Below, in pieces: positions 9,759 to 17,652 of a stretch of DNA of 64,000 bases; within the stretch, counting starts at the first letter, position 1; every line of letters begins with the position of its first letter. This DNA comes from Candidatus Eisenbergiella stercoravium. Lineage in GTDB: Bacteria; Bacillota; Clostridia; Lachnospirales; Lachnospiraceae. A program made the translations under genes and the position numbers. The notes beneath the pieces are model-generated. The model was not told where the DNA came from and made no database searches. It worked only from the letters and a program-made list of their open reading frames with translations. The stretch is taken from positions 1 to 64,000 of the forward strand of contig DXHY01000060.1 of the NCBI GenBank assembly GCA_019113175.1, written 5' to 3'.

Positions 9759-11216
9759 TTATGCCGATACCGCTTCCATTTTCATCTGCACTTTCCTCAT
9801 ATGCTCCAGCGGATGGTTCAGAAGGGCAATGGTGCTGCAGATATCGTCTTCATCTGTCTCCGGGTTGGGCGTGCACATGCGGAGAACCTTCCTTCCGTTC
9901 AGCTGAGTGGTCAGGATCTGAGCGTAGCCGGTGTCGGAAAGCTCCCTGGCAAGCTGCACATTCAGGGCATCGCATTCCCGGTCGGAAAGTTCCTTTGGCG
10001 CATAACGGAAGCAGACCACGCCCTGTCCTGCGGGGGAGACGATTTCCCAGCCCGGATATTTCAGGATTTCCTCCTGAGCAAGCTCTGCCATCCGGCAGCC
10101 GTGATCGATCATTTCTCCAAACCGGTCTGTGCCCACAATCTGCAGGGTAGTCCACAACTTAAGCGCGCGGGCGGGACGGGTGAGTTCGGGGCCCAGATCC
10201 CAGAAATCGGGCAGGCTTCCCTCCGTCTTTGCATCTTCCAGATATTCCGGATGGGTGGAAAAGCTGCGAAGCAGATTTTTCTGCTCGCGTACCAGAACCA
10301 CGCTGCAGCCGTAGGTCTGCATCATCCATTTATGCGCGTCCCAGCTGATGCTGTCGGAAAGCCCGATTCCGGATAGCAGCCGCCGTCCCTGCCCGGACAA
10401 AAGCAGGGATGCACCGTAAGCGCCGTCCACGTGCATCCAGAGATCGAAACGGCGGCAGATATCGGCGATTTCCTCAAGGGGGTCAATGCTTCCCGTGTTT
10501 GTGGTTCCGGCGGTGGCAACCATAACGAAGGGCCTCCGGCCCGCCGCCAGATCCTTTCTTACTGCCATTTCCAGAGCACCGGTGTCCATGCGGAAGGCGG
10601 CGTCCGAGGGAAGTATGCGGATCTGTTTCTGACAGAAGCCGATGATATGAAGGGCTTTTGCCACGGAGGAATGGGTCTGATCGGAAAGATAGGCGACGGC
10701 GCGTCCGCGGTCCTGTGGCGTGAGCTTTGCATCCCTTGCGGCGGTGAGCGCGGTCAGGTTTGCCATGGAGCCGCCGGAGACGAAGAGACCTCCGCAGGCC
10801 TTCGGATAACCGGCAAGGCCGCCCATCCATTGGATGAGCCTGCGCTCGATGAGTCCGGCGCCTGGCGCGTTCGCCCAGCAGCCTGCATGGTGGTCAAAAG
10901 CATTGGTCATCAGATCGCCCATCCAGGAATAGGGAGAGACCGGGCTTGGCACACAGGCGAAGCAGCGGGGATGCTGTACCAGCGCGCCAGAGGAGCAGAT
11001 GTTCTTTATTTCTTCAAAAACTTCCTCAGCCGTCCGTCCCGCCGATGGAAGATCCATTTCAAAAGAGGTGTCCTGCGCTTTTTGAAAATCCGGATTGCTC
11101 CGGGTAACCACCTTCTGCTTCTTCATATCCCGGTAAAAGGTAAGGGTGGAATCCAGAAAGTCCTTCATCCATTCTCCTGCCTGTTGTATGTTTTCCTGAC
11201 TGCTATTATTATTCAT
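9759..11216 (-). CDS. PLP-dependent aromatic L-amino acid decarboxylase (gut tryptophan decarboxylase-like)
   Basis: This 485-residue group II pyridoxal-phosphate decarboxylase has the internal-aldimine lysine at about K296 in WDAHKWMMQTYGC. VSGGSMANLTALTAARD, SDQTHSSVAKALHIIG, TAGTTNTGSIDPL and HVDGAYGASLLLS flank it. As I recall that sequence, these segments closely resemble the characterised tryptophan decarboxylase of Ruminococcus gnavus, so tryptamine or phenethylamine formation is plausible; the substrate is inferred. The ATG at 11228 lies inside the GGAGG site, so the start is the ATG at 11216. It is divergent from a LysR regulator at 11575 and has its own promoter at 11289-11317. It has no signal peptide and is cytoplasmic. 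No amine exporter is adjacent. Confidence 0.9.
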   Translation of the reverse strand: MNNNSSQENIQQAGEWMKDFLDSTLTFYRDMKKQKVVTRSNPDFQKAQDTSFEMDLPSAGRTAEEVFEEIKNICSSGALVQHPRCFACVPSPVSPYSWMGDLMTNAFDHHAGCWANAPGAGLIERRLIQWMGGLAGYPKACGGLFVSGGSMANLTALTAARDAKLTPQDRGRAVAYLSDQTHSSVAKALHIIGFCQKQIRILPSDAAFRMDTGALEMAVRKDLAAGRRPFVMVATAGTTNTGSIDPLEEIADICRRFDLWMHVDGAYGASLLLSGQGRRLLSGIGLSDSISWDAHKWMMQTYGCSVVLVREQKNLLRSFSTHPEYLEDAKTEGSLPDFWDLGPELTRPARALKLWTTLQIVGTDRFGEMIDHGCRMAELAQEEILKYPGWEIVSPAGQGVVCFRYAPKELSDRECDALNVQLARELSDTGYAQILTTQLNGRKVLRMCTPNPETDEDDICSTIALLNHPLEHMRKVQMKMEAVSA

Positions 11217-11288
11217 CGTGACCTCCATCCCGGAGCCTGTGTGCGCCTGACAGCGCTGCTCCGCATTTCTTGACTTTTTCTGATGGGT

Positions 11289-11317
11289 ATTGTACGATTC
11301 TTTTATCTATTTGTAAA
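11289..11317 (-). promoter_or_regulatory. SigA promoter of the decarboxylase gene
   Basis: Read on the minus strand, TTTACA (11317-11312) and TACAAT (11294-11289) are separated by exactly 17 bp, about 73 bp upstream of the decarboxylase start. The surrounding AT-rich 11280-11370 stretch is the natural place for LysR binding between the divergent genes. Confidence 0.7.
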
Positions 11318-11403
11318 ATTCATAGTTTTCATAAAAAGATTGAAAAATTTTAATAGATATCGTATGGAAGTTGGCGTGACCCTCTGGTTCGCGCAAAAAT
11401 AGA

Positions 11404-11562
11404 TGCCGCCTGCGGCGGCAGGAGCGGAGGTAAGATTGAAAAATAAGCCCGATGGCTTATTTTTCAATCAACAGTTTTGCGCCGAAGCACAAAACTGCTG
11501 TGATCGCAGAGGAGAAATCACCTGCGTGATTTCTCCTCGCGGCCTCAGCGTATCGCTTCGGC
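11404..11562 (+). repeat. String of five tandem hairpins in front of the LysR gene
   Basis: Five inverted repeats are packed end to end before the ribosome site. 11404-11420: stem TGCCGCC, loop TGC. 11434-11469: 16 bp perfect, loop CGAT. 11472-11497: 8-bp CAGTTTTG/CAAAACTG. 11509-11538: 13 bp perfect, loop CTGC. 11542-11562: GCC and AGCG steps with loop TAT. None is followed by a T-run. The stretch starts just after the divergent promoter area and ends one base before the overlapping ATGGAGG. Similar strings occur at 12.8 and 26.7 kb. Confidence 0.75.
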
Positions 11563-11574
11563 ATGGAGGTAAAA

Positions 11575-12504
11575 ATGGAAATCAGAAATCTGACTACTTT
11601 TATCCGGGTGGCAGAGCTGCAGAGCTTTTCCGGAGCGGCGGAGCAGCTGGGCTATTCCCAGTCCGCGGTCACAGTGCAGATCCGTCAGCTGGAGCAGGAA
11701 TTGGGAACGCTTCTGTTTGAACGGATCGGCAGACATGTCCGCCTGACGGAGGAAGGGGAGGCGCTGGTGGAACGGGCTGTCACCGTGCTTCGGGCGGTAC
11801 AGGAGGCGGAAAATGTGGGAAAGGTAGGAAGGCAGGGGGGTGGAAAGCTGCGTATCGGCACGGCGGAATCTCTGCTGATCAGCGTCCTTCCGCCGGTTTT
11901 TGTGGAATTTGGCCGAAAATGTCCTGATGCCCTTCTTTCCACCAAAACCGGGCCGGTGGAGGATCTGTTTGAAATGGTGCGGCAGAATGAGATTGACCTT
12001 CTGTATTTTCTGGACCGGAAAACGGATTTCCCGGAGTGGATCAAGGTTTCGGAGCATCGGGAAAGGGCCATCTTTGTGGCATCAGCCGCCCATCCGCTGG
12101 CGGGGGAGAAGCATATCAGCGTAGAGCGGCTGCAGAAAGAACCGCTGGTTCTGACGGAGCGGGGAATCAGTTACCGTTATGCGTTAGAGCAGGCGCTTGC
12201 GGCGGACGGAATCGCGCTGGAGCCCTTTCTGGAAACGGGAAATACGGACGTGATTACCCGGCTGGTGCGGGAAAACAGAGGCGTTTCCTTCCTGCCGGAA
12301 TTCGTGGTGAGGGAGGATCTGGATTGCGGAAGGCTGGCGGCGCTTTCCGTGGACTGCCCGCAGATCGAAATGTTCAGCCAGCTCGTTTATCACAGAAACA
12401 AACTGGTTACTCCCCAGATGGAACTGTTTATCCGGCTGCTTGAGGAACGGATTCAAAAGGGATCGGGGGTTGACAAAACGGATTTTCTTGCATATTCTGT
12501 ATAA
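11575..12504 (+). CDS. LysR-type transcriptional regulator
   Basis: This 309-residue LysR regulator has an N-terminal winged helix-turn-helix (residues 1-60, FSGAAEQLGYSQSAVTVQIRQLEQELG) and a substrate-binding co-inducer domain from about residue 90. The upstream in-frame ATG overlaps the GGAGG site, so the ATG at 11575 is the start. It is divergent from the aromatic amino acid decarboxylase and probably controls it, possibly responding to an amino acid or amine. A hairpin string occupies its own leader. Its 3' end contains the promoter of the cys T-box transcript. Confidence 0.88.
   Translation: MEIRNLTTFIRVAELQSFSGAAEQLGYSQSAVTVQIRQLEQELGTLLFERIGRHVRLTEEGEALVERAVTVLRAVQEAENVGKVGRQGGGKLRIGTAESLLISVLPPVFVEFGRKCPDALLSTKTGPVEDLFEMVRQNEIDLLYFLDRKTDFPEWIKVSEHRERAIFVASAAHPLAGEKHISVERLQKEPLVLTERGISYRYALEQALAADGIALEPFLETGNTDVITRLVRENRGVSFLPEFVVREDLDCGRLAALSVDCPQIEMFSQLVYHRNKLVTPQMELFIRLLEERIQKGSGVDKTDFLAYSV
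12470..12498 (+). promoter_or_regulatory. Promoter of the cysE-cysS T-box transcript
   Basis: A consensus TTGACA (12470-12475), a 17-bp spacer and TATTCT (12493-12498) lie in the last codons of the LysR gene. A TATAAT at 12500 is also present but would need a 24-bp spacer from the same -35. Transcription would begin just before the T-box. Confidence 0.6.
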
Positions 12505-12776
12505 TAGATCGAAAAAGGCATGGAACGGAAAAAAGCAGTCCATCATCCGGCCGCAGAGAGGGAGTGTCACCGGCTGAAAGCATTCCCGGCGCGGAGGGCT
12601 GAAGTGCATCCGGGAGCCGGTCCGGTGAAGAGGTGTTTACCCTGTACAGCCGGGTCCGTTTTGCGCTCGTTACGCGCTGCAAGTGCAGAAGGGATGGGGC
12701 ATTCCATCCTTCTGAATCGGAGTGGAACCGCGGCCCTGCCGTCTTCGGAATATCGGAGACGGTGGGGCCTTTTTTA
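12505..12776 (+). ncRNA. T-box leader, cysteine-specific, with terminator
   Basis: The T-box core TGGAACCGCGG is at 12723-12733. A stem III hairpin (CAGAAGG.../...CCTTCTG, about 12686-12713) precedes it. A terminator hairpin follows: GGCCC 12732-12736 with GGGCC 12765-12769, about 16 pairs including wobbles, running into TTTTTT. A TGC codon at 12605-12607 in the context GAAG-TGC-A, on the 3' side of a long stem I region, is the likely specifier and matches cysteine, as do the downstream genes cysE and cysS. T-boxes let transcription continue when the uncharged tRNA binds. Boundaries of stem I were not folded. Confidence 0.9.
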
Positions 12777-12793
12777 TACGATGGGAAATTTCA

Positions 12794-12952
12794 TTTCATA
12801 TCGTATGAAAAAAGACGCTCCGCTGTGGATGCGCACTCGCGTGCAAGGTAGATGTTGCCTGAAGGCAACCGCGCTCGGCGCGAGTGGTGCGCATGATGCG
12901 TACCGCATCAGGGCGCACACTTTTTTATGATTAAAATGCTGCCTGCGGCAGC
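12794..12952 (+). repeat. Hairpin cluster between the T-box and cysE
   Basis: Downstream of the T-box terminator, 190 bp before cysE hold more small hairpins. These are TTTCATA with loop TCG (12794-12810), GTTGCC with loop TGAA (12854-12869) and CGCGC with loop TCG (12870-12882). At 12887-12918 a nested stem (GTGCGC outer, GATGCG inner with loop TAC) is followed by AC and TTTTTT, so it looks like a second terminator. The last is GCTGCC with loop TGC (12938-12952). CACTCGCG (12834-12841) can also pair with CGCGAGTG (12879-12886). The final hairpin is identical in sequence to one at 26676-26690. Confidence 0.7.
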
Positions 12953-12968
12953 AAAACAGGAGAGGGTT

Positions 12969-13658
12969 ATGGGACTGATTGGCAATATCAGAGAAGAGAT
13001 CCGCATCATAAGGGAGCGGGATCCGGCGATCCATTCCTCGCTGGAGGTATTTCTGTATCCCAGCTTTAAGGTGATGCTCCATTACCGGGTGGCGCACAGG
13101 CTGTACCAGTCGGGCCATTTTTTCCTGGCAAGATGGATTTCCCAGCGCGGCGCAAGAAAAACCGGAATCGAGATTCATCCGGGCGCGCAGATCGGAAAGG
13201 GTTTCTTCATCGACCATGGAAACGGGGTGATCATTGGAGAAACCACGGTGATCGGCGACAACGTGACCCTCTATCAGGGCGTCACTCTGGGCGGCACGGG
13301 AAAGGAACATGGCAAGCGTCATCCCACGGTCTGCGACAACGTGATGATCAGCGCAGGCGCGAAGGTGCTGGGCTCCTTCACCATCGGAGAGAACTCCAAG
13401 ATCGGCGCAGGAAGCGTGGTGTTAAGCGAGGTGCCGCCAAACTCCACGGTGGTGGGCGTGCCGGGCCGGGTGGTAAAGCGGGGCAACCAGCCCATTCCCA
13501 GAGAAACCATGGATCAGGTGCATCTGCCCGATCCTGTGCGGGAGGAAATCTCCGCGCTGCAGAAAGAAAATTCGGAACTGGTAAACAGACTGCTTGACCT
13601 GGAGGCGCAGGTGCGGTACCTTAGAAGAGCGGAAGAAAAGGAGAAACAGACGAAATGA
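12969..13658 (+). CDS. cysE: Serine O-acetyltransferase
   Basis: This 229-residue enzyme acetylates L-serine with acetyl-CoA, the first step of cysteine synthesis. The left-handed beta-helix is evident from hexapeptide repeats (GIEIHPGAQIGKGFFIDHG, VVIGDN-type turns). The catalytic region is HGNGVIIGETTVIGDNV, followed by TLGGTGKEHGKRHP. A C-terminal charged tail (about residues 185-229) is heptad-like and may be a coiled coil; many bacterial CysE proteins lack this extension. The start at 12969 has GGAGAGGG upstream. It overlaps cysS by 4 bp (ATGA) and is controlled by the cysteine T-box. Confidence 0.93.
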   Translation: MGLIGNIREEIRIIRERDPAIHSSLEVFLYPSFKVMLHYRVAHRLYQSGHFFLARWISQRGARKTGIEIHPGAQIGKGFFIDHGNGVIIGETTVIGDNVTLYQGVTLGGTGKEHGKRHPTVCDNVMISAGAKVLGSFTIGENSKIGAGSVVLSEVPPNSTVVGVPGRVVKRGNQPIPRETMDQVHLPDPVREEISALQKENSELVNRLLDLEAQVRYLRRAEEKEKQTK

Positions 13659-15064
13659 AGATTTACAATACTCTCACAAAGAAAAAGGAAGAATTTGTCC
13701 CCATCACCCCGGGCGAGGTAAAAATGTATGTATGCGGCCCCACCGTATACAACCTGATCCACATCGGCAACGCCCGTCCCATGATCGTGTTCGATACGGT
13801 GCGCCGCTATTTTGAACACAGGGGTTATAAAGTGAATTATGTCAGCAACTTCACCGATGTGGACGATAAAATCATCAAGAAGGCCATCGAGGAAGGCGTG
13901 GACGCCGACGTGATTTCCGAGCGCTACATCGCGGAGTGCAAAAAGGATATGGCATCCCTGAATGTGCGCCCCGCCACAGTGCATCCCCAGGCCACCCAGG
14001 AGATCTGCGGCATGCTGGAGATGATCCAGAAGCTGATCGATGACGGCCATGCTTACGTGGCGGACGATGGAACGGTGTATTACCGGGTGAGAAGCTTCCG
14101 TGACTATGGAAAGCTGTCTCACAAGAATCTGGACGATCTGGAGGGAGGAAAGCGTTCCCTTCTGGTGTCCGGTGAGGATCAGAAGGAGGATCCGCTGGAC
14201 TTCGTGCTCTGGAAGCCCAAGAAGGAAGGAGAGCCCTACTGGGAGTCTCCCTGGTGCAACGGCCGTCCCGGCTGGCACATCGAATGCTCCGTGATGAGCA
14301 AAAAATATCTGGGAGATGAGATTGACATCCATGCGGGCGGAGAGGATCTGATTTTCCCGCACCATGAAAACGAAATCGCCCAGTCCGAGGCGGCGAACGG
14401 AAAGCCCTTCGCCCATTACTGGATGCACAACGCTTTCCTGAATATCGATAACAGGAAGATGAGTAAATCCGCAGGAAACTTCTTCACCGTGCGGGATATT
14501 ATTTCCAAATATGATCCCCAGGTGCTGCGCTTCTTCATGCTGTCCGCTCATTACAGAAGTCCTCTGAATTTCTCCGCGGAGCTGATGGAGGCGGCGAAGA
14601 ACGGTCTGGAGCGCATTCTGACCGCGGTTTCCAATCTGAATTTCCTTCTCTCCAAAGCAGAGGACAGAGAAATGACGGAAGAGGAAAAGAAGCTGCTGGA
14701 GGAGGCAAAGGTTTATACCACCCGTTTCGATGAGGCCATGGATGATGATTTCAATACGGCGGACGCCATTGCGGCCATCTTTGAGTTGGTGAAATTCATC
14801 AATACCAACACGAACGGTGAATCTTCCAAAGCCTGTCTGTCCGCCCTTCATGAACAGATCCGGGAGCTTTCCGATGTATGCGGCCTGATCGTGGATCAGA
14901 AGGAGGAAATGCTGGATGCGGATATTGAAAAGCTGATCGAGGAACGGCAGGCGGCCAGAAAGGCGAAGGATTTTGCCAGAGCCGACGCGATCCGAGGCGA
15001 GCTTCTGGAAAAGGGGATTGTCCTGGAGGACACCCGCGAGGGCGTAAAATGGAAGAGAGCCTGA
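13655..15064 (+). CDS. cysS: Cysteinyl-tRNA synthetase
   Basis: This 469-residue class I synthetase charges tRNA-Cys. The first zinc ligand cysteine lies in MYVCGPTVY, with the HIGH-type signature IHIGNARP just after it. The remaining zinc site is WHIECSVMS plus [13 protein letters not shown], and the KMSKS motif is [10 protein letters not shown]. The length matches the family (about 460-470). Its start codon overlaps the cysE stop. Being downstream of a cysteine T-box ties its expression to uncharged tRNA-Cys. Confidence 0.96.
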   Translation: MKIYNTLTKKKEEFVPITPGEVKMYVCGPTVYNLIHIGNARPMIVFDTVRRYFEHRGYKVNYVSNFTDVDDKIIKKAIEEGVDADVISERYIAECKKDMASLNVRPATVHPQATQEICGMLEMIQKLIDDGHAYVADDGTVYYRVRSFRDYGKLSHKNLDDLEGGKRSLLVSGEDQKEDPLDFVLWKPKKEGEPYWESPWCNGRPGWHIECSVMSKKYLGDEIDIHAGGEDLIFPHHENEIAQSEAANGKPFAHYWMHNAFLNIDNRKMSKSAGNFFTVRDIISKYDPQVLRFFMLSAHYRSPLNFSAELMEAAKNGLERILTAVSNLNFLLSKAEDREMTEEEKKLLEEAKVYTTRFDEAMDDDFNTADAIAAIFELVKFINTNTNGESSKACLSALHEQIRELSDVCGLIVDQKEEMLDADIEKLIEERQAARKAKDFARADAIRGELLEKGIVLEDTREGVKWKRA

Positions 15065-15489
15065 CACTGCTGAAGCTGATCAAACGGGATTTCGGGCTGG
15101 GGGAGGTGGATCTGAGAACCCTGTCTCCCCTGACGCTGGCCTTCGTGGGAGACTGCGTGTATGATCTGATCCTGCGGACCGTGATCGTGGAGCGGCACAA
15201 TGCCAGCCCCAATCAGCTGCACCGGGAAAAGAGCCGGCTGGCAAAGGCGCCCGCTCAGGCGGAGATGGCGGAGGCTCTGCAGGAGCATCTGACCCAGGAG
15301 GAGATTGCCGTCTACCGCCGTGGGCGTAACGCCAAATCCCATACCACGGCGAAAAATGCCTCCGTGCTGGACTACCGGAAAGCCACCGGGCTGGAAGCTC
15401 TTTACGGCTGGCTGTATCTTTCCGGACAGGAGGAGCGCTTGCTTCAGCTGATCCGCCTTTCGCTGGATGTGCTTGGCTGGAGGCTCTGA
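15049..15489 (+). CDS. mrnC: Mini-ribonuclease III
   Basis: This 146-residue protein is an RNase III catalytic domain without the double-stranded RNA-binding domain, as in MrnC, which matures 23S rRNA ends in B. subtilis. LAFVGDCVYDLILR carries the conserved Gly-Asp-x-x-Tyr of the active site. GRNAKSHTTAKNASVLDYRKATGLEALYGWLYL is typical of the family, here cited from residue 105 to the C-terminal third. The ATG at 15049 overlaps the end of cysS by 16 bp, and the cysS-mrnC-rlmB order is conserved in Firmicutes. Confidence 0.92.
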   Translation: MEESLTLLKLIKRDFGLGEVDLRTLSPLTLAFVGDCVYDLILRTVIVERHNASPNQLHREKSRLAKAPAQAEMAEALQEHLTQEEIAVYRRGRNAKSHTTAKNASVLDYRKATGLEALYGWLYLSGQEERLLQLIRLSLDVLGWRL

Positions 15490-15530
15490 GTGCGGCTGGC
15501 CGGGAGGCCTGCAGAAACCGACGGACTGTG

Positions 15531-15574
15531 CGGAGCGTCACAGCCACGGGATACCCTTAAGAGCCAACGCTCCG
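15531..15574 (+). other. Inverted repeat in the mrnC-rlmB gap
   Basis: CGGAGCGT (15531-15538) can pair with ACGCTCCG (15567-15574) across a 28-nt loop just before the rlmB ribosome site. There is no T-run. It is a weaker example of the intercistronic hairpins seen elsewhere here. Confidence 0.4.
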
Positions 15575-15588
15575 GAATGGAGAGTATT

Positions 15589-16332
15589 ATGCGATATCAG
15601 GAAATGACCATAGAAGGAAGAAACGCGGTGTCGGAAGCCCTGCGGGCGGGAAAGCCCATCGACCGGCTTTTCATCCAGGATCACTGCCAGGATGGGCCGG
15701 TGCTGACGATCAAACGGCTTGCCAGAGCAAAGGACATCCCGGTCAAATATGTGGAAAAGGAGCGGCTGGATCAGCTTTCGGAAACCGGACGTCATCAGGG
15801 AGTTATCGCCTACGCTGCGGCATATGAATATGCGCAGGTGGAGGACATGCTGGCGGCGGCACAGGAAAAGGGCGAGCCTCCCTTCCTCATCCTGCTGGAT
15901 GGGATAGAGGATCCCCACAATCTGGGGGCTATCATCCGTACGGCAAACCTGGCCGGAGCCCACGGTGTCATCATCCCGAAGGACAGGGCGGCTGGTCTGA
16001 CGGCTACTGTGGCCCGCACCTCTGCCGGAGCGCTGAACTATACGCCGGTGGCGCGGGTGACCAATCTGGCCAAGACCATGAAGGAACTGAAAAAGCAGGG
16101 CATGTGGTTCGTCTGTGCAGACATGGACGGAACCTCCATGTACGATCTGGATCTGAAGGGCTCCATCGGCCTGGTGATCGGAAACGAGGGAGAAGGAGTT
16201 GGAAGGCTGGTGAAGGAAACCTGCGATTTCACGGCTTCCATTCCCATGAAGGGAGACATTGACTCTCTGAATGCTTCCGTGGCGGCCGGGGTGCTCGCCT
16301 ATGAAATAGTGCGGCAGAGGCTGGGAAAATAA
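15589..16332 (+). CDS. rlmB: 23S rRNA (guanosine-2'-O-)-methyltransferase, TrmH/RlmB family
   Basis: This 247-residue SPOUT methyltransferase uses S-adenosylmethionine to 2'-O-methylate RNA, probably 23S rRNA. An N-terminal substrate-binding domain (EGRNAVSEALRAGKPI) precedes the three knot motifs: DPHNLGAIIRTA, GLVIGNEGEGV and SLNASVAAGVLAYEI. The frame is open from 15490, but the ATG at 15589 with GGAGAG upstream gives the standard family N-terminus. It follows mrnC as in other Firmicutes. Confidence 0.92.
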   Translation: MRYQEMTIEGRNAVSEALRAGKPIDRLFIQDHCQDGPVLTIKRLARAKDIPVKYVEKERLDQLSETGRHQGVIAYAAAYEYAQVEDMLAAAQEKGEPPFLILLDGIEDPHNLGAIIRTANLAGAHGVIIPKDRAAGLTATVARTSAGALNYTPVARVTNLAKTMKELKKQGMWFVCADMDGTSMYDLDLKGSIGLVIGNEGEGVGRLVKETCDFTASIPMKGDIDSLNASVAAGVLAYEIVRQRLGK

Positions 16333-17640
16333 ATGAAGGGAACCGGATATCTGACAATCGTCGGCTGCGGCCTGATGGCCGCCTTCCTTTTTTCCCTGGC
16401 CGGTCCGGCCCTTTCGGCCGCACCGCGGCAGGAAGCTGTTGCCGCCATGGAGGGCGAAGAGGAAAAGGAAACAGATCGGGAAGAAGCGGAAACAGAAAAA
16501 GATGCGCGCTCGGATCAGAAAACGACGCGGGAACAGGCTGTTTCCGTGAACAGTGTTTCCGATAACCGGATCCCGGCAAGGCTGCTTCTGCGGCCCTCCG
16601 GAGGAAGAAGGAAGGCCGTCTCAGGGAACGGTGTTTCAGAAAACGGTGTTTCAGAAAACAGCGTCTCCCAAAATGAAATTTCAGAAAAGGACATTCCCGA
16701 AAGCAGTGTCTCAGGGAATCATACTTCAGGAAATGACATTCCACAAGAGGATGTTTCCGCAAATGATGTCTCCGAAAAGCGTGTTTCCGGAAATGATATT
16801 TCAGGAAACACTATCTCCGGAAATACGATTTCCGGAAATACAATTTCAGGAAACGGCCTGCCGGATCCGGATCTGGCCCATCGGCTGACATTGAAGGAAC
16901 GGCAGAAGGGGATGAGCTCCCACAAGCAGACGATGATGGCAAACGAACAGGACAGAAAGACCATTTCCGGAAACGATATTGATTTTTCGAAGATCAAAAT
17001 TGCCTGTCTGGGAGACAGCATCACTCAGGCCGTGAATCTGGATACGCTGGAAAATTATCAGGAACTTGCCTGGCCGAATGTTCTGAAGGAGGCGCTGGGC
17101 GCCGGGAAGGTCGTGAATCTGGGAATTGGTGGCTCCTCCATCGGAAGGTACTGGGCGGATGCCTTTGTGGACCGGTATACGGAGATCCCGGAGGATACGG
17201 ATCTGATTCTGGTCATGGGCGGAACCAATGACGGCTTCTGTGCCAGCTTTGTGGAGTTCGGCAATCCAGTGGATCGCGCACCCCGCACCTTCTGGGGAGA
17301 TCTGGACGAACTGATGGACGGTCTGAAGGAGGATTACCCGGAGGCAGAAGTGATTTTTCTGACGCCTCTGCCCAACAGCCTTCAGGATTATCTGAAGGCG
17401 GAGCGGAAATATCTGATGCCTCAGGAAAAGTTTCCTGAGGTGATTATCACGCTGGCAGAAGAACATGATATGGAGGTTTTCGATCTGTACAACTCCAATA
17501 TCCTGGACGGGCACGATAAGGACAATGTTCTGCATCTGATGCCGGACGGCGTGCATCCCAATGCGGATGGCTACCGCATTCTGGGCGAGCATATAGCGGC
17601 GGAGCTCATCCGGCTGCTGGATGGCAGGAAAGAGGCTTAA
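16333..17640 (+). CDS. Secreted SGNH/GDSL hydrolase with pentapeptide array
   Basis: This 435-residue protein has an N-terminal hydrophobic signal (residues 5-29, ending in ALSAAPRQ) and an acidic linker. Sixteen tandem pentapeptides of the form [V/I]-[S/P]-x-[N/D/K]-x follow (residues 96-175, ending in four ISGN units). The last 210 residues are an SGNH hydrolase: IACLGDSITQ carries the nucleophile Ser, VMGGTNDG the Asn block, and MPDGVHPNADGY the Asp/His pair. Such enzymes deacylate or deacetylate sugars and lipids; the substrate is unknown. The array is probably an extended spacer outside the cell or a wall-binding region. The gene starts right after the rlmB stop and precedes sigH by 12 bp. 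Confidence 0.85.
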   Translation: MKGTGYLTIVGCGLMAAFLFSLAGPALSAAPRQEAVAAMEGEEEKETDREEAETEKDARSDQKTTREQAVSVNSVSDNRIPARLLLRPSGGRRKAVSGNGVSENGVSENSVSQNEISEKDIPESSVSGNHTSGNDIPQEDVSANDVSEKRVSGNDISGNTISGNTISGNTISGNGLPDPDLAHRLTLKERQKGMSSHKQTMMANEQDRKTISGNDIDFSKIKIACLGDSITQAVNLDTLENYQELAWPNVLKEALGAGKVVNLGIGGSSIGRYWADAFVDRYTEIPEDTDLILVMGGTNDGFCASFVEFGNPVDRAPRTFWGDLDELMDGLKEDYPEAEVIFLTPLPNSLQDYLKAERKYLMPQEKFPEVIITLAEEHDMEVFDLYNSNILDGHDKDNVLHLMPDGVHPNADGYRILGEHIAAELIRLLDGRKEA

Positions 17641-17652
17641 GAAGGAGTCAAA

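Noticed and set aside
8963-10150. Long open frame of 395 codons on the plus strand
   Set aside because: Only its middle (from 9284) is the Rpn remnant; the rest runs through a terminator region and antisense to the decarboxylase gene.
16618-16857. CRISPR-like array
   Set aside because: The 15-bp periodicity is codon-level repetition of a pentapeptide inside an open frame; there are no spacers.
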